Source: Mageeibacillus sp. UBA5734 (GTDB lineage: Bacteria; Bacillota; Clostridia; Saccharofermentanales; UBA5734). Taken from it: a DNA stretch of 25,915 bases. The number at the start of each line of letters is the position of its first letter. Position 1 is the first letter of the stretch. Location of the stretch: NCBI GenBank assembly GCA_002419365.1, contig DIGA01000086.1:1-25915 (forward strand), written 5' to 3'. Under the pieces are notes generated by a model. The model saw nothing but the letters and a program-made list of their open reading frames with translations, was not told where the DNA came from and ran no database searches. Below are positions 16,901 through 24,451 of this stretch, piece by piece. Position numbers and translations under genes: made by a program.

Positions 16901-17784
16901 CGTCCGTCCTGGCGCAGCTGTTTCATCGCCAGGGTGGCCAGGTCCATCAGGCAGACCGGTTTTTCGGCGATCCGGCCCTGGTAGAGGGTCTCACGCCGCT
17001 TCTGGTAATCATCGTAGACCGCCTGCAGGCGCTGCCCCATCGCCTGGTCCTGCGGGATGGCGACCGAGGTGATGCGGGTCAGGAAGGTGGTGTGGCGGCA
17101 ATGGTCCGACCAGTAGGTATCGAGCACCTTGAGTTCGGTCCAGGTGGGATCACGCTGTTCCTGCTGAAACCAGCTGCGGGTGAACTGGAGATCAGCCAGT
17201 GACATGGCAAATCCACCTGTTTTCAGCAGGTCGGCCAGGTCGTCGTCACTCATCGTGATGAACCCCTGGACGGTTTCGATGTCGGCCGGTGGTTCGAGCT
17301 GGTCTGCAAGAGTCTGCGGCAGGTCCAGGCTGGCTTCCCGGCTCTCGACCGGGTTGATCAGCCAGCGCTTGATCATTTCAACATCGTCCGCACTCAGGGT
17401 GCCGCTCAGGGCATAGACATGGGCGGTCTTGACCAGGGGGCGTTCGCCGCAGGTCATCAGCTGGATGCACTGGGCGGCTGAGTCGGCACGCTGGTCGTAC
17501 TGTCCTGGCAGTGCTTCGACGGCAAATACGACGTTAAAACCGGAAAAATCCATTTGGCCGACGTAGCAGTCGTCAACCGGGGGTTCGGACAGGACATGGG
17601 TCTGGGCCAGGGCGAATTCCTCGTCGGTCAGTCCAGACAAGTCATAACGGTTGAAGATCCGGACCGACTCGAGGCCTTTGATCCCCAGATTTTTCTTCAA
17701 GTCAGCCGCCAGGCCAGTGGCTTCGACATCGAAGCCCGGGCGTTTGACGACAGTGACACGGCGTACGGTTTCGTTTTTGCTCAT
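13969..17784 (-). CDS. purL: Phosphoribosylformylglycinamidine synthase, single-chain
   Basis: FGAM synthase is the fourth step of purine synthesis: FGAR plus glutamine plus ATP gives FGAM. The 1271-residue protein fuses the PurL synthetase part with a C-terminal glutamine amidotransferase (PurQ-like), as in clostridial and proteobacterial forms. Visible in order: TWTELKVLDTYWSDHCRHTTF, FKNETHNHPTEIEPFGGAAT, LLGGRTGRDGCGGATGSS, GGKDSMSG, then the amidotransferase with FPGTNCEYD, LPGGFSGGDE, GICNGFQALVKLG and GHSERL. The catalytic triad is probably C1111, H1241 and E1243. The frame is open upstream into htpG, but ATG 17782-17784 (MSKNETVRRVTVVKRPGF) is chosen; its ribosome binding site (GGTGG) is only fair. 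Other purine genes are not in this window. sigI follows after 15 nt. Confidence 0.95.
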   Translation of the reverse strand: MSKNETVRRVTVVKRPGFDVEATGLAADLKKNLGIKGLESVRIFNRYDLSGLTDEEFALAQTHVLSEPPVDDCYVGQMDFSGFNVVFAVEALPGQYDQRADSAAQCIQLMTCGERPLVKTAHVYALSGTLSADDVEMIKRWLINPVESREASLDLPQTLADQLEPPADIETVQGFITMSDDDLADLLKTGGFAMSLADLQFTRSWFQQEQRDPTWTELKVLDTYWSDHCRHTTFLTRITSVAIPQDQAMGQRLQAVYDDYQKRRETLYQGRIAEKPVCLMDLATLAMKQLRQDGRLQGLDESEEINACSIRVSIPVDGAHQDYLVMFKNETHNHPTEIEPFGGAATCLGGAIRDPLSGRSYVYQAMRVTGSGDPTVPVSQTMPGKLPQRKITTTAAAGYSSYGNQIGLSTGQVEEIYHPGYIAKRMEIGAVIAAAPAENVRREVPAPGDVVILLGGRTGRDGCGGATGSSKAHTEESIITCGSEVQKGNPPTERKIQRLFRNPSVSTLIKRCNDFGAGGVSVAIGELAAGLRIDLDRVPRKYEGLDGTELAISESQERMAVVVASGDADIMIAAAAQENLEAVVVAEVTEEPRMVMQWRGRTIVDLARAFIDTNGAPQAAEVAIELPDMAQSYFNQPQTGSYQVQMDYPAEPETFADQLAARLAALNACSRKGLVERFDSTIGAGSVLMPFGGRRQLTPEEGMAALIPVLEGETDATTLMTFGFDADLSSWSPFHGAYYAVAQSLAKITALGGDPRKAYLTFQEYFERLTTAQKWGKPTAALLGAFQAQLDFGVAAIGGKDSMSGSFMDLHVPPTLVSFAVAVESAGKVLSASLQKPDQTLVLLPVPVDELYLPEAREYLANLDLVRKLHLEGHIAAAATVQGSGLAVAVCKMCFGEHLGFVFAETLPPEDLFRPQPAALLVAPTSASALQALLDQGGEVVGCSTQTDAFLYHGASLTFDKALAAWEGKLEKVFATRADQRETYPDLTTLAPVDWSSAHISQGKAKPRVFIPVFPGTNCEYDTQKAFHKAGAEVEILVVRNRTADDIAQTLTAMEKGIARSQILMLPGGFSGGDEPEGSGKFIAATLRNPQIADQIRQLLFVRDGLALGICNGFQALVKLGLLPYGDIVELTADSPTLTFNKIGRHVSQYVTTKITDNRSPWLMYTQPGDLHQIPVSHGEGRFVATPDVLQTLVEQRQIATQYVDPTGKPTGLTAYNPNGSVAAIEGITSPDGRILGKMGHSERLGHYLAKNIPGAKDQRIFEAGVAYFTR

Positions 17785-17867
17785 GGTTCCACCATTTCCC
17801 TGCAAAATGCTTTGTGCGCGGACTTCCGGCTCAAGGCGGCTCGACGTGCTGTTCTGATTGTGCAAGA

Positions 17868-17901
17868 GCGCAGCCAGCAGCCGATTGGCAGCTGGCTGCG
17901 C
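17868..17901 (-). terminator. Strong hairpin between htpG and purL
   Basis: Perfect 11-bp arms, GCGCAGCCAGC (17868-17878) and GCTGGCTGCGC (17891-17901), have a further 3-bp inner stem. It lies 13 nt after the htpG stop codon on the minus strand. No T-run follows on either strand (minus: TCTTGCAC), so it may be a factor-aided terminator, an attenuating hairpin or an mRNA 3'-end stabiliser. Confidence 0.45.
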
Positions 17902-17914
17902 TGTTGTGACCCTT

Positions 17915-19858
17915 TTACTGGTTGGCCAGGTCCTGGAGCAGCGTGGCGCTGCGCTTGAGGAAGGCAGCGAGTTCATCGGCAGCCAGGGAGCCATGTCCGA
18001 GTCGGGCCAGGTCATACAAATGGCTGGCCAGCTCAGCGGCGCGATCCTTCTGGGCAGGGACATCGGCCATCGCCTTGAGGCGGGCGACCAGCGGCTGGTC
18101 CTGGTTGATGACCAGGGTCTGCTCCATCGGGAACAGGCTATCCAAGTCCATTGTATCATCGCCGGAACCCATGCGCTCGAATTGCTTGCGCATTTCCTGC
18201 ATGCGGCGGGCTTCTTCGGATTCGAGGATCATCGCCGGCAGGGCATCCGCGCCGAGTGCCATCAGCTTGACGTTGAGTTTTTCCTTGCCGGTCGCGGTGC
18301 GGAACAACGCTTCAACAGCTTCTTTTTGCGATTCATCACCCTGCTCGCCGCCGAGATCGGCGTCGACGCGCTTGAACTTGACGTTGTGGTTTTTGTATTC
18401 GAGGAAGGACATGAAATGGTTGTCCAGCTCATGATCCATGACCACGACGGTCAGGCCGCGGGCTTTGGCACGTTCGACATAGGCGACCTGCTTGTTGGCA
18501 TCCGGGGTGTAGTGGATCGCTTCACCCAGTTCGGCCTGGGTCTTGTACGTGCCATCGACCGTCTTGTACAGGGCGATGTCCTTGACCTTGTCGTAGAATT
18601 TGTCGTCGCGCATCATGCCATAGCGAACAAAAACGCCGATATCCTGCCAGTATTTTTCAAACTGCTCGCGCTCATTCTTGTACAGGGCATTGAGCTTGTC
18701 AGCTACTTTGCGGATGATGTGGCTGGAGAGTTTGGAGACGTACTCGTCGTTTTGCAGGAAGCTTCTCGAAACATTGAGCGGCAGATCCGGGCAGTCGAGG
18801 GCACCCTTCAGGAGGAAGAGGAATTCCGGGATGATCTCCTTGATGTTGTCGGCAACAAAGACCTGGTTGTAGTAGATCTTGATCCGGCCTTCCAGGCTCT
18901 CGTAGACATTGTCGGATTTCGGGAAATACAGGATACCCTTGAGGTTGAAGGGGTAGTCGATGTTGAGATGGATCCAGAACAGCGGATCGCGGTAGTCTTT
19001 GAAGGTTTTGCGGAAAAAGACCTTGTAATCCTCGTCGCTGCAGTCCTTGGGGTCCTTGAGCCAGAGCGGCGTGGTGTCATTGACCGGTTTTTCCGGAGCC
19101 TCGTCGCGAAGTTCATCGACAATCGTCTCGTCGTCCGGGGTGACATCCTTGGCTTCATCCGACTTTTCTGCTTTGGCTTTTTCGGCCCTCTCAGCAGCAG
19201 CTTTGGCTTTGGCTGCCTCAGCGACAACATCCTTGAGATAGATCGGGAACGGCATGAAATTGCAGTATTTCCCGAGGATTTCCTCAATTTTGGCTGTTGT
19301 GATGAAGGCCTTGCCTTCTTCGGAGAGGGTCAGGGTGATGGTGGTGCCACGGGTCGCCCGTTCGGACGGGCCCATGTCATAGGCCATGCCGTCTTCGCTC
19401 TGCCAGCTGGCGGCTTCGGCCCCGGTCTGGAAAGACAGGGTATCGATGCGGACCAGATCCGCGACCATGAACGCTGAGTAAAAACCAAGGCCGAAATGGC
19501 CGATGATGCCGGTGGTTTCCGCGCCCTTTTCCTTGTACTTCTCGACAAAGTCCATCGCGCCGGAAAAAGCGATCTGGTTGATGTAGGTGCGGATCTCTTC
19601 TGCCGTCATCCCGATGCCGTTGTCCTGGATCGCCAGGGTACCGGCTGCGCTGTCATAGATGACATCAATCCGGTAGGACTCATCCTCCGGGACTTCAGCC
19701 TCGCCGAGGATGGCCAGACGCTTGAGCTTGGCGATGGCATCGGTCGCATTGGAGACGAGTTCGCGCAGGAAAATATCCTGGTCGGAATACAGCCATTTGC
19801 GGATGATCGGGAAGATATTCTCCGTGTTGACTGATACGGTGCCATGTTCGGTTTGCAT
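17915..19858 (-). CDS. htpG: Molecular chaperone HtpG (bacterial Hsp90)
   Basis: HtpG is the ATP-dependent, dimeric cytosolic Hsp90. In the 647-residue protein the GHKL ATPase domain shows LRELVSNATDAIAKL (31-45; E33 and N37 are the expected catalytic and Mg-binding residues), DNGIGMT (79-85) and GHFGLGFYSAFMVAD (120-134). The middle domain includes TTPLWLKDP..., and the C-terminal dimerisation part follows. Unusually for HtpG, a charged, Ala/Lys/Glu-rich linker of about 50 residues (213-262) separates the N and middle domains, as in eukaryotic Hsp90. ATG 19856-19858 is chosen over an upstream TTG because GGAGGAG lies 6 nt before it and MQTEHGTV fits the family. The aminotransferase gene ends 112 nt upstream. 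No clear sigma-A promoter or CIRCE element was found. Confidence 0.95.
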   Translation of the reverse strand: MQTEHGTVSVNTENIFPIIRKWLYSDQDIFLRELVSNATDAIAKLKRLAILGEAEVPEDESYRIDVIYDSAAGTLAIQDNGIGMTAEEIRTYINQIAFSGAMDFVEKYKEKGAETTGIIGHFGLGFYSAFMVADLVRIDTLSFQTGAEAASWQSEDGMAYDMGPSERATRGTTITLTLSEEGKAFITTAKIEEILGKYCNFMPFPIYLKDVVAEAAKAKAAAERAEKAKAEKSDEAKDVTPDDETIVDELRDEAPEKPVNDTTPLWLKDPKDCSDEDYKVFFRKTFKDYRDPLFWIHLNIDYPFNLKGILYFPKSDNVYESLEGRIKIYYNQVFVADNIKEIIPEFLFLLKGALDCPDLPLNVSRSFLQNDEYVSKLSSHIIRKVADKLNALYKNEREQFEKYWQDIGVFVRYGMMRDDKFYDKVKDIALYKTVDGTYKTQAELGEAIHYTPDANKQVAYVERAKARGLTVVVMDHELDNHFMSFLEYKNHNVKFKRVDADLGGEQGDESQKEAVEALFRTATGKEKLNVKLMALGADALPAMILESEEARRMQEMRKQFERMGSGDDTMDLDSLFPMEQTLVINQDQPLVARLKAMADVPAQKDRAAELASHLYDLARLGHGSLAADELAAFLKRSATLLQDLANQ

Positions 19859-19871
19859 GAAAAACTCCTCC

Positions 19872-19887
19872 TTGTATGACAATACAA
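19872..19887 (-). promoter_or_regulatory. Inverted repeat just before the htpG ribosome binding site
   Basis: TTGTAT-GACA-ATACAA (plus strand) has perfect 6-bp arms and abuts the htpG Shine-Dalgarno sequence (19865-19871). It could be a repressor site or a small mRNA hairpin affecting ribosome access. It does not match CIRCE, and its role is unknown. Confidence 0.3.
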
Positions 19888-19970
19888 TTTATTTTGCCGG
19901 TTTGTGGACCGGTTTTGGCAAGTTTACAGGGGCGTTGCGCAGGTTGTGTGGATGGGCTTTGTGCGGCTGG

Positions 19971-20816
19971 TCAGGTCTGGTGTTTATCGAGGTAGTCGCG
20001 CACGATCTGCTGGTAGGCCTGGTTGATCTGGACAAACAGGGGGTTTGGAGCCGAGTCCAACTGGATGTCTTCAATGGCCGAAATCGGCAGCAGATCGATC
20101 GGTGATCCGGACAGGAAGGCAGCATCGGCGGCGCCACGTGCGATGTCCTGATAAGTCAGCATTTTTTCGACCAGCTGGCCACCAGCCGCAGTGATGGCTG
20201 AAGTGACATATTTTCGTGTGATCCCCCTGAGGATCCGGTTGTCGGGAGCCGTGTAAACCTCATGGTCGCGGATGAAAAAAAGGTTGGAACGGGATCCTTC
20301 GGTCAACTCTCCTTTGTGGTCAGCGAGCAGCAGCTCGAACAACGGGCCATAAGGACCACCCGCGGTAAAACGTGCGGCAACGGCTGTTTTGTAGTCGCTA
20401 TTGATCACCTTGATGTTCGGATTTTCGCGCTCCCAGTTCAGGATACCGGTGGGCACCCCCTGACGCATCTGTTCGGACGAAGGATAATAGGACGGGATCT
20501 GGTGCAGGATCGTGTGCTGTTCCGTCAGGACCAGGCGCAGGTTCGATTGCTCGATCTGATTGGTTTTGATCAGGGCCAGACTGTCCTGGTAGAGATTTTC
20601 CGGGATCGTAAACTGCCCGGCAATGGACACAAGCAAACGTTCCAGATGGTCCTCCCAGAACAGCGGCGTCTGTTCTTCAATGCGGATGACCTCGTAGAAC
20701 ATCTTTTCCTCAGTCGGCGCAAAACAAAACTGCGCTGCCGGATCAACGACCGCGACCATCTGGCCGTCGACAAAAATCCAGGCGCCAGTCAGTGTATCAA
20801 TCATTGGGTAAGCCAT
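19971..20816 (-). CDS. Class IV (branched-chain / D-amino acid type) aminotransferase
   Basis: This is a fold-type IV PLP enzyme of 281 residues. The PLP lysine is probably K143 in INSDYKTAVAAR. ELTEGSRSNLFFI (170-182) is the family's cofactor-binding segment, and LSGSPIDLLPI near the C-terminus matches the usual substrate/phosphate loop. The subgroup contains branched-chain and D-amino acid aminotransferases and aminodeoxychorismate lyase. Sequence alone does not separate them here, so no symbol is given. The frame is open to 20837, but MAYPMIDTLTGAWIF at 20816 is the natural start, with AGGGGG 8 nt upstream. A promoter with a consensus extended -10 lies about 120 bp upstream, and htpG follows after 112 nt. 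Confidence 0.88.
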   Translation of the reverse strand: MAYPMIDTLTGAWIFVDGQMVAVVDPAAQFCFAPTEEKMFYEVIRIEEQTPLFWEDHLERLLVSIAGQFTIPENLYQDSLALIKTNQIEQSNLRLVLTEQHTILHQIPSYYPSSEQMRQGVPTGILNWERENPNIKVINSDYKTAVAARFTAGGPYGPLFELLLADHKGELTEGSRSNLFFIRDHEVYTAPDNRILRGITRKYVTSAITAAGGQLVEKMLTYQDIARGAADAAFLSGSPIDLLPISAIEDIQLDSAPNPLFVQINQAYQQIVRDYLDKHQT

Positions 20817-20934
20817 GAATAAAGCCCCCTCTGGCACAAGCCACTCCGCATCTGTCAGTCAGGTCCAGCTCGTGCAACATCTAAATGATTCAGACAGGCA
20901 TGTGTGGATGCAGCCATAGTCCGAACAGACAGGT

Positions 20935-20943
20935 ATTATACCA
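20935..20943 (-). promoter_or_regulatory. Extended -10 promoter of the aminotransferase gene
   Basis: On the minus strand TGGTATAAT is a perfect extended -10 box. No good -35 is seen 16-18 bp upstream, which extended -10 promoters tolerate. The predicted start is near 20928, giving a leader of about 112 nt in which I recognise no known riboswitch. Confidence 0.6.
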
Positions 20944-21046
20944 TATGAATCCTGATTTGGTGTGACTTGTAGCACTTTAGGCTCATGGTCTTATTCCGTG
21001 AAAAGTTTTTAAAGAGGCACAAGGGATCGCGCGAGGGCGCGAGGGG

Positions 21047-21082
21047 TGGCACCGCGGGCGGAAGTTGCACGATCCGGTGCCA
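21047..21082. repeat. Stem-loop repeat copy 1
   Basis: Arms TGGCACCG (21047-21054) and CGGTGCCA (21075-21082) are perfectly complementary around a 20-nt loop containing GCGGAAGTTGCACGATC. The same loop core recurs at about 21231 and 21283, and in altered form at 21541, with different arm sequences. Confidence 0.7.
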
Positions 21083-21083
21083 A

Positions 21084-21155
21084 GGGGGGCCATCCGGCGG
21101 CGAGTTCCGCAGCCGCGTAGCGGCGAGGATGTCTGAGCAAGCCGGATGGTCCCCC
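21084..21155. repeat. Long imperfect hairpin
   Basis: The G-run plus CCATCCGG on the left (from about 21084) pairs with CCGGATGG plus a C-run on the right (to about 21155), giving about 14 bp with one bulged T. The inner region contains a further GCCGC-GTA-GCGGC hairpin (about 21112-21124). No U-run follows. It lies directly between stem-loop copy 1 and the boundary-like segment at 21158. Confidence 0.6.
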
Positions 21156-21220
21156 CTGGGCTCTTTGCTTATTACCGTGAAAAGACTATTAAGAGACAGG
21201 GGTGGCGCATGAAGAAGGGT

Positions 21221-21308
21221 GACCCTTTCGGCGGAAACTGCACGATTCGGTGCCAGGGGTCGCGCGAAGGGTGACCCCCAGAGCGGAAGTTGCACGATCC
21301 GGGGCCAC
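21221..21308. repeat. Stem-loop repeat copies 2a and 2b
   Basis: Two tandem copies of the core occur: GCGGAAACTGCACGATT (21231-21247) and GCGGAAGTTGCACGATC (21283-21299). Copy 2b is framed by GTGACCCC (21271-21278) and GGGGCCAC (21301-21308), complementary except for one A/C pair. Copy 2a is framed by GACCC (21221-21225) and GGGTC (21257-21261). The linker GGGGTCGCGCGAAGGGTGACCCC-like segment joins them. Confidence 0.65.
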
Positions 21309-21394
21309 CCTGAACATTCATGCACCTCGTGGGTCAGTGACGCCAAAGGTTACAGCCGCAGGCTCTCTGAGGTTAGATGGTTCGTTGTTGCACG

Positions 21395-21448
21395 AAAACG
21401 ACCCCGACCTGGTTTTTGAAATTTCAACTTTCAGGTCGGGGTCGTTTT
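21395..21448. terminator. Bidirectional terminator-shaped hairpin
   Basis: Perfect 17-bp arms, AAAACGACCCCGACCTG (21395-21411) and CAGGTCGGGGTCGTTTT (21432-21448), enclose a 20-nt loop with an inner TTGAAATTTCAA palindrome. The A-tract and T-tract make it a terminator on both strands. It lies between two divergent gene starts, where no known transcript should end, so it may belong to an unannotated RNA or a mobile repeat. Confidence 0.65.
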
Positions 21449-21530
21449 CCGGAAGTTCAGATAAGGAACCCTGCTGATCCTACAGCCGCAGGCGGTTTGA
21501 GGTTTGTGTCAGGATAAGTGTCAAACACCA

Positions 21531-21572
21531 CCCTGGCCCGGAATTGTGAAATTTCACGATCAGGGGCCAGGG
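21531..21572. repeat. Stem-loop repeat copy 3
   Basis: Arms CCCTGGCCC (21531-21539) and GGGCCAGGG (21564-21572) are perfect 9-bp complements. The loop is GGAATTGTGAAATTTCACGATC-like, keeping GGAA...CACGATC from the other copies and containing a GTGAAATTTCAC palindrome. It is followed by the same GGGGTCGCGCGA linker, then a more degenerate copy to about 21620. Confidence 0.65.
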
Positions 21573-21732
21573 GTCGCGCGACGGGTGGCCCCGTGGACGG
21601 AAAATAAACGTTCCAGGGTGCACGTTTCACTGCTTGATTGACCGTCAAGCTGATCAATGGCTGCGACTGCAAGAAATCCAGTTCTGACCTGCCTTTCACG
21701 GTATTAAGCAAAGAGCCCCCCCCTGCCACCCC

Positions 21733-21761
21733 ATGACAAAGCTGCAGACAGGCGCTATAAT
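21733..21761 (+). promoter_or_regulatory. Sigma-A promoter of argGH
   Basis: ATGACA (21733-21738), a 17-bp spacer and TATAAT (21756-21761) match the consensus at 11 of 12 positions. The predicted start is near 21768, leaving a leader of about 71 nt before the argG ATG. Confidence 0.75.
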
Positions 21762-21803
21762 AATACGGTCCGAGCCCGCGAAATTGGGTTCTGTATGCAA
21801 AAC

Positions 21804-21821
21804 TATGAATATTTATGCACA
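21804..21821 (+). promoter_or_regulatory. ARG box (ArgR operator) in the argG leader
   Basis: TATGAATATTTATGCACA fits the ARG box consensus TNTGAATWWWWATTCANW at all but one position. It lies about 36 bp downstream of the predicted start and just before the argG ribosome binding site. Arginine-bound ArgR could block elongation or, with a second site, initiation. A second, weaker TATGCA half-site lies at 21794. Confidence 0.6.
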
Positions 21822-21838
21822 TTTCTGGAGGTGCCCCG

Positions 21839-23053
21839 ATGGCCAAAGAAAGAATTCTCCTCGCATATTCCGGCGGTCTCGATACGTCGATCATCATTCC
21901 CTGGCTGCTAGAGCATTATGACTGCGAAGTCGTTGCCATGGCGGGGGAGGTCGGTCTCGGGCTTGATCATGATGCCCTCAAGGCGAAAGCAATGAAATGT
22001 GGTGCGGTTGCCTGCTACATCGAAGACATTGCCGAGGAATTCATCACGGACTATGTCTACCCGACGCTCAAGGCCGGTGCAATCTATGAGGGCAAGTACC
22101 TGCTCGGTACATCTTTTGCCCGCCCAGTCATTGCCAAGCGCATGGTCGAGATCGCCCGCCGTGAAAATTGCACGGCAATCGCCCATGGTGCCACCGGCAA
22201 GGGTAATGACCAGGTCCGTTTCGAACTGACCGTCAAAGCGCTCGCCCCTGACCTCAAGATCATCGCCCCCTGGCGCATCTGGGACATCAAATCACGCGAT
22301 GAAGAGATCGATTACGCCAATGAGCGCGGCATCCCGGTTCCGGTCACCAAGGCCAACAACTATTCGATGGACCAGAACCTCTGGCACCTGAGCCATGAGG
22401 GCATGGACCTCGAGAGCCCGGCCAATGAACCCCAGTATGAAAAGATTCTGGAAATGTGTGTCACTCCGGAAAATGCCCCAGACCAGCCGGCCTATGTCGA
22501 GATCGAGTTTGAAAAAGGCATCCCGGTCAAAGTGGACGGCGTAGCACTCGCTCCGGTCGAGCTCCTGAAGCGCCTGAATGAAATCGGCGGCGCCAATGGG
22601 ATTGGTATTGTCGACCTCGTCGAGAACCGCCTGGTTGGCATGAAGTCGCGCGGTGTCTATGAAACACCCGGCGGTACCCTGATGTATGCGGCTCATCGCG
22701 AGCTCGAACTGCTCTGCATCGACCGTGACACCCTGCACTACAAAGATGTCCAGGCTCAGCGCTATGCCGAACTGGTCTATTTTGGCCAGTGGTTCCACCC
22801 GCTGCGCGAAGCCATGGACGCCTTCTTCGACAAGACCCAGGAGACGGTCACCGGAAAAGTCCGCCTCAAGCTCTACAAAGGCAACGTCTTCCCGGCTGGC
22901 ACCACCTCCCCCTTCTCCCTCTACCAGGAAGAACTCTCGACCTTTGCTGAGGACGAGGTTTACAACCAGGCCGATGCGACCGGTTTCATCAACCTGTTTG
23001 GCCTGCCGATGAAAGTCGTTGCCCAGATGAAGCAGCGCAACGGATTGCTCTGA
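21839..23053 (+). CDS. argG: Argininosuccinate synthase
   Basis: ArgG condenses citrulline and aspartate with ATP to argininosuccinate, the penultimate step of arginine synthesis. The 404-residue length is normal. The P-loop-like AYSGGLDTSII (9-19), GKGNDQVRFE and the conserved EGKYLLGTSFARP are visible, along with NLWHLSHEG and SRGVYETPGGT. ATG 21839 is chosen over an in-frame ATG at 21815, because GGAGGTG lies 5 nt before it and MAKERILLAYSGG fits the family. The upstream ATG lies in the ARG box. argH begins 1 nt after the stop, so the two are co-translated. The operon has a sigma-A promoter and an ARG box. Confidence 0.97.
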   Translation: MAKERILLAYSGGLDTSIIIPWLLEHYDCEVVAMAGEVGLGLDHDALKAKAMKCGAVACYIEDIAEEFITDYVYPTLKAGAIYEGKYLLGTSFARPVIAKRMVEIARRENCTAIAHGATGKGNDQVRFELTVKALAPDLKIIAPWRIWDIKSRDEEIDYANERGIPVPVTKANNYSMDQNLWHLSHEGMDLESPANEPQYEKILEMCVTPENAPDQPAYVEIEFEKGIPVKVDGVALAPVELLKRLNEIGGANGIGIVDLVENRLVGMKSRGVYETPGGTLMYAAHRELELLCIDRDTLHYKDVQAQRYAELVYFGQWFHPLREAMDAFFDKTQETVTGKVRLKLYKGNVFPAGTTSPFSLYQEELSTFAEDEVYNQADATGFINLFGLPMKVVAQMKQRNGLL

Positions 23054-23054
23054 T

Positions 23055-24434
<1,380 letters not shown>

Positions 24435-24451
24435 ACGACAGAAAGAGTTTC

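Larger units (their letters stand above)
20838..21732. other. Gene-free, repeat-rich spacer between divergent operons
   Basis: About 0.9 kb lies between the aminotransferase and the argG promoter. Open frames here are short, lack ribosome binding sites and run through repeats on both strands, so I call no gene. Contents: the aminotransferase leader and promoter (to about 20943), three-plus copies of a stem-loop repeat (from about 21020), a long hairpin (21084-21155), a terminator-shaped hairpin (21395-21448), a short direct repeat (21351 and 21481) and inverted boundary-like copies (21158 and 21695). Confidence 0.75.

Noticed and set aside
17785..17867. A dedicated purL promoter
   Set aside because: TTGAGC and TTGCAC occur, but no acceptable -10 is found at 16-18 bp. 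Read-through from htpG or a non-consensus promoter is possible; none is claimed.
17785..18159. N-terminal extension of purL overlapping htpG
   Set aside because: The frame stays open, but the extension is Trp/Ser/Arg-rich, unlike any FGAM synthase, lies antisense-free but out of frame within htpG, and is unnecessary given the natural MSKNETVRRV start.
17858..19477. 539-residue plus-strand ORF opposite htpG
   Set aside because: Antisense shadow: htpG on the other strand has all family motifs, and the antisense product has no recognisable domains. The same holds for the 426-residue plus ORF opposite pckG (4635-5915) and similar frames opposite purL.
21042..21056. T-box-like sequence AGGGGTGGCACCGCG upstream of argG
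   Set aside because: It is close to the T-box core AGGGTGGNACCGCG. However, no stem I or specifier loop is evident, no U-run follows, it lies about 780 nt and several hairpins before argG, and it belongs to a repeat family in which the same bases vary. Treated as repeat, not riboswitch.
20936..21897. Minus-strand ORFs of 136 and 146 residues in the aminotransferase-argG spacer
   Set aside because: They run through the stem-loop repeats, which explains their repeated PFARPLAP-like peptides, lack ribosome binding sites, and one crosses the argG promoter and start. Considered repeat-derived open frames.
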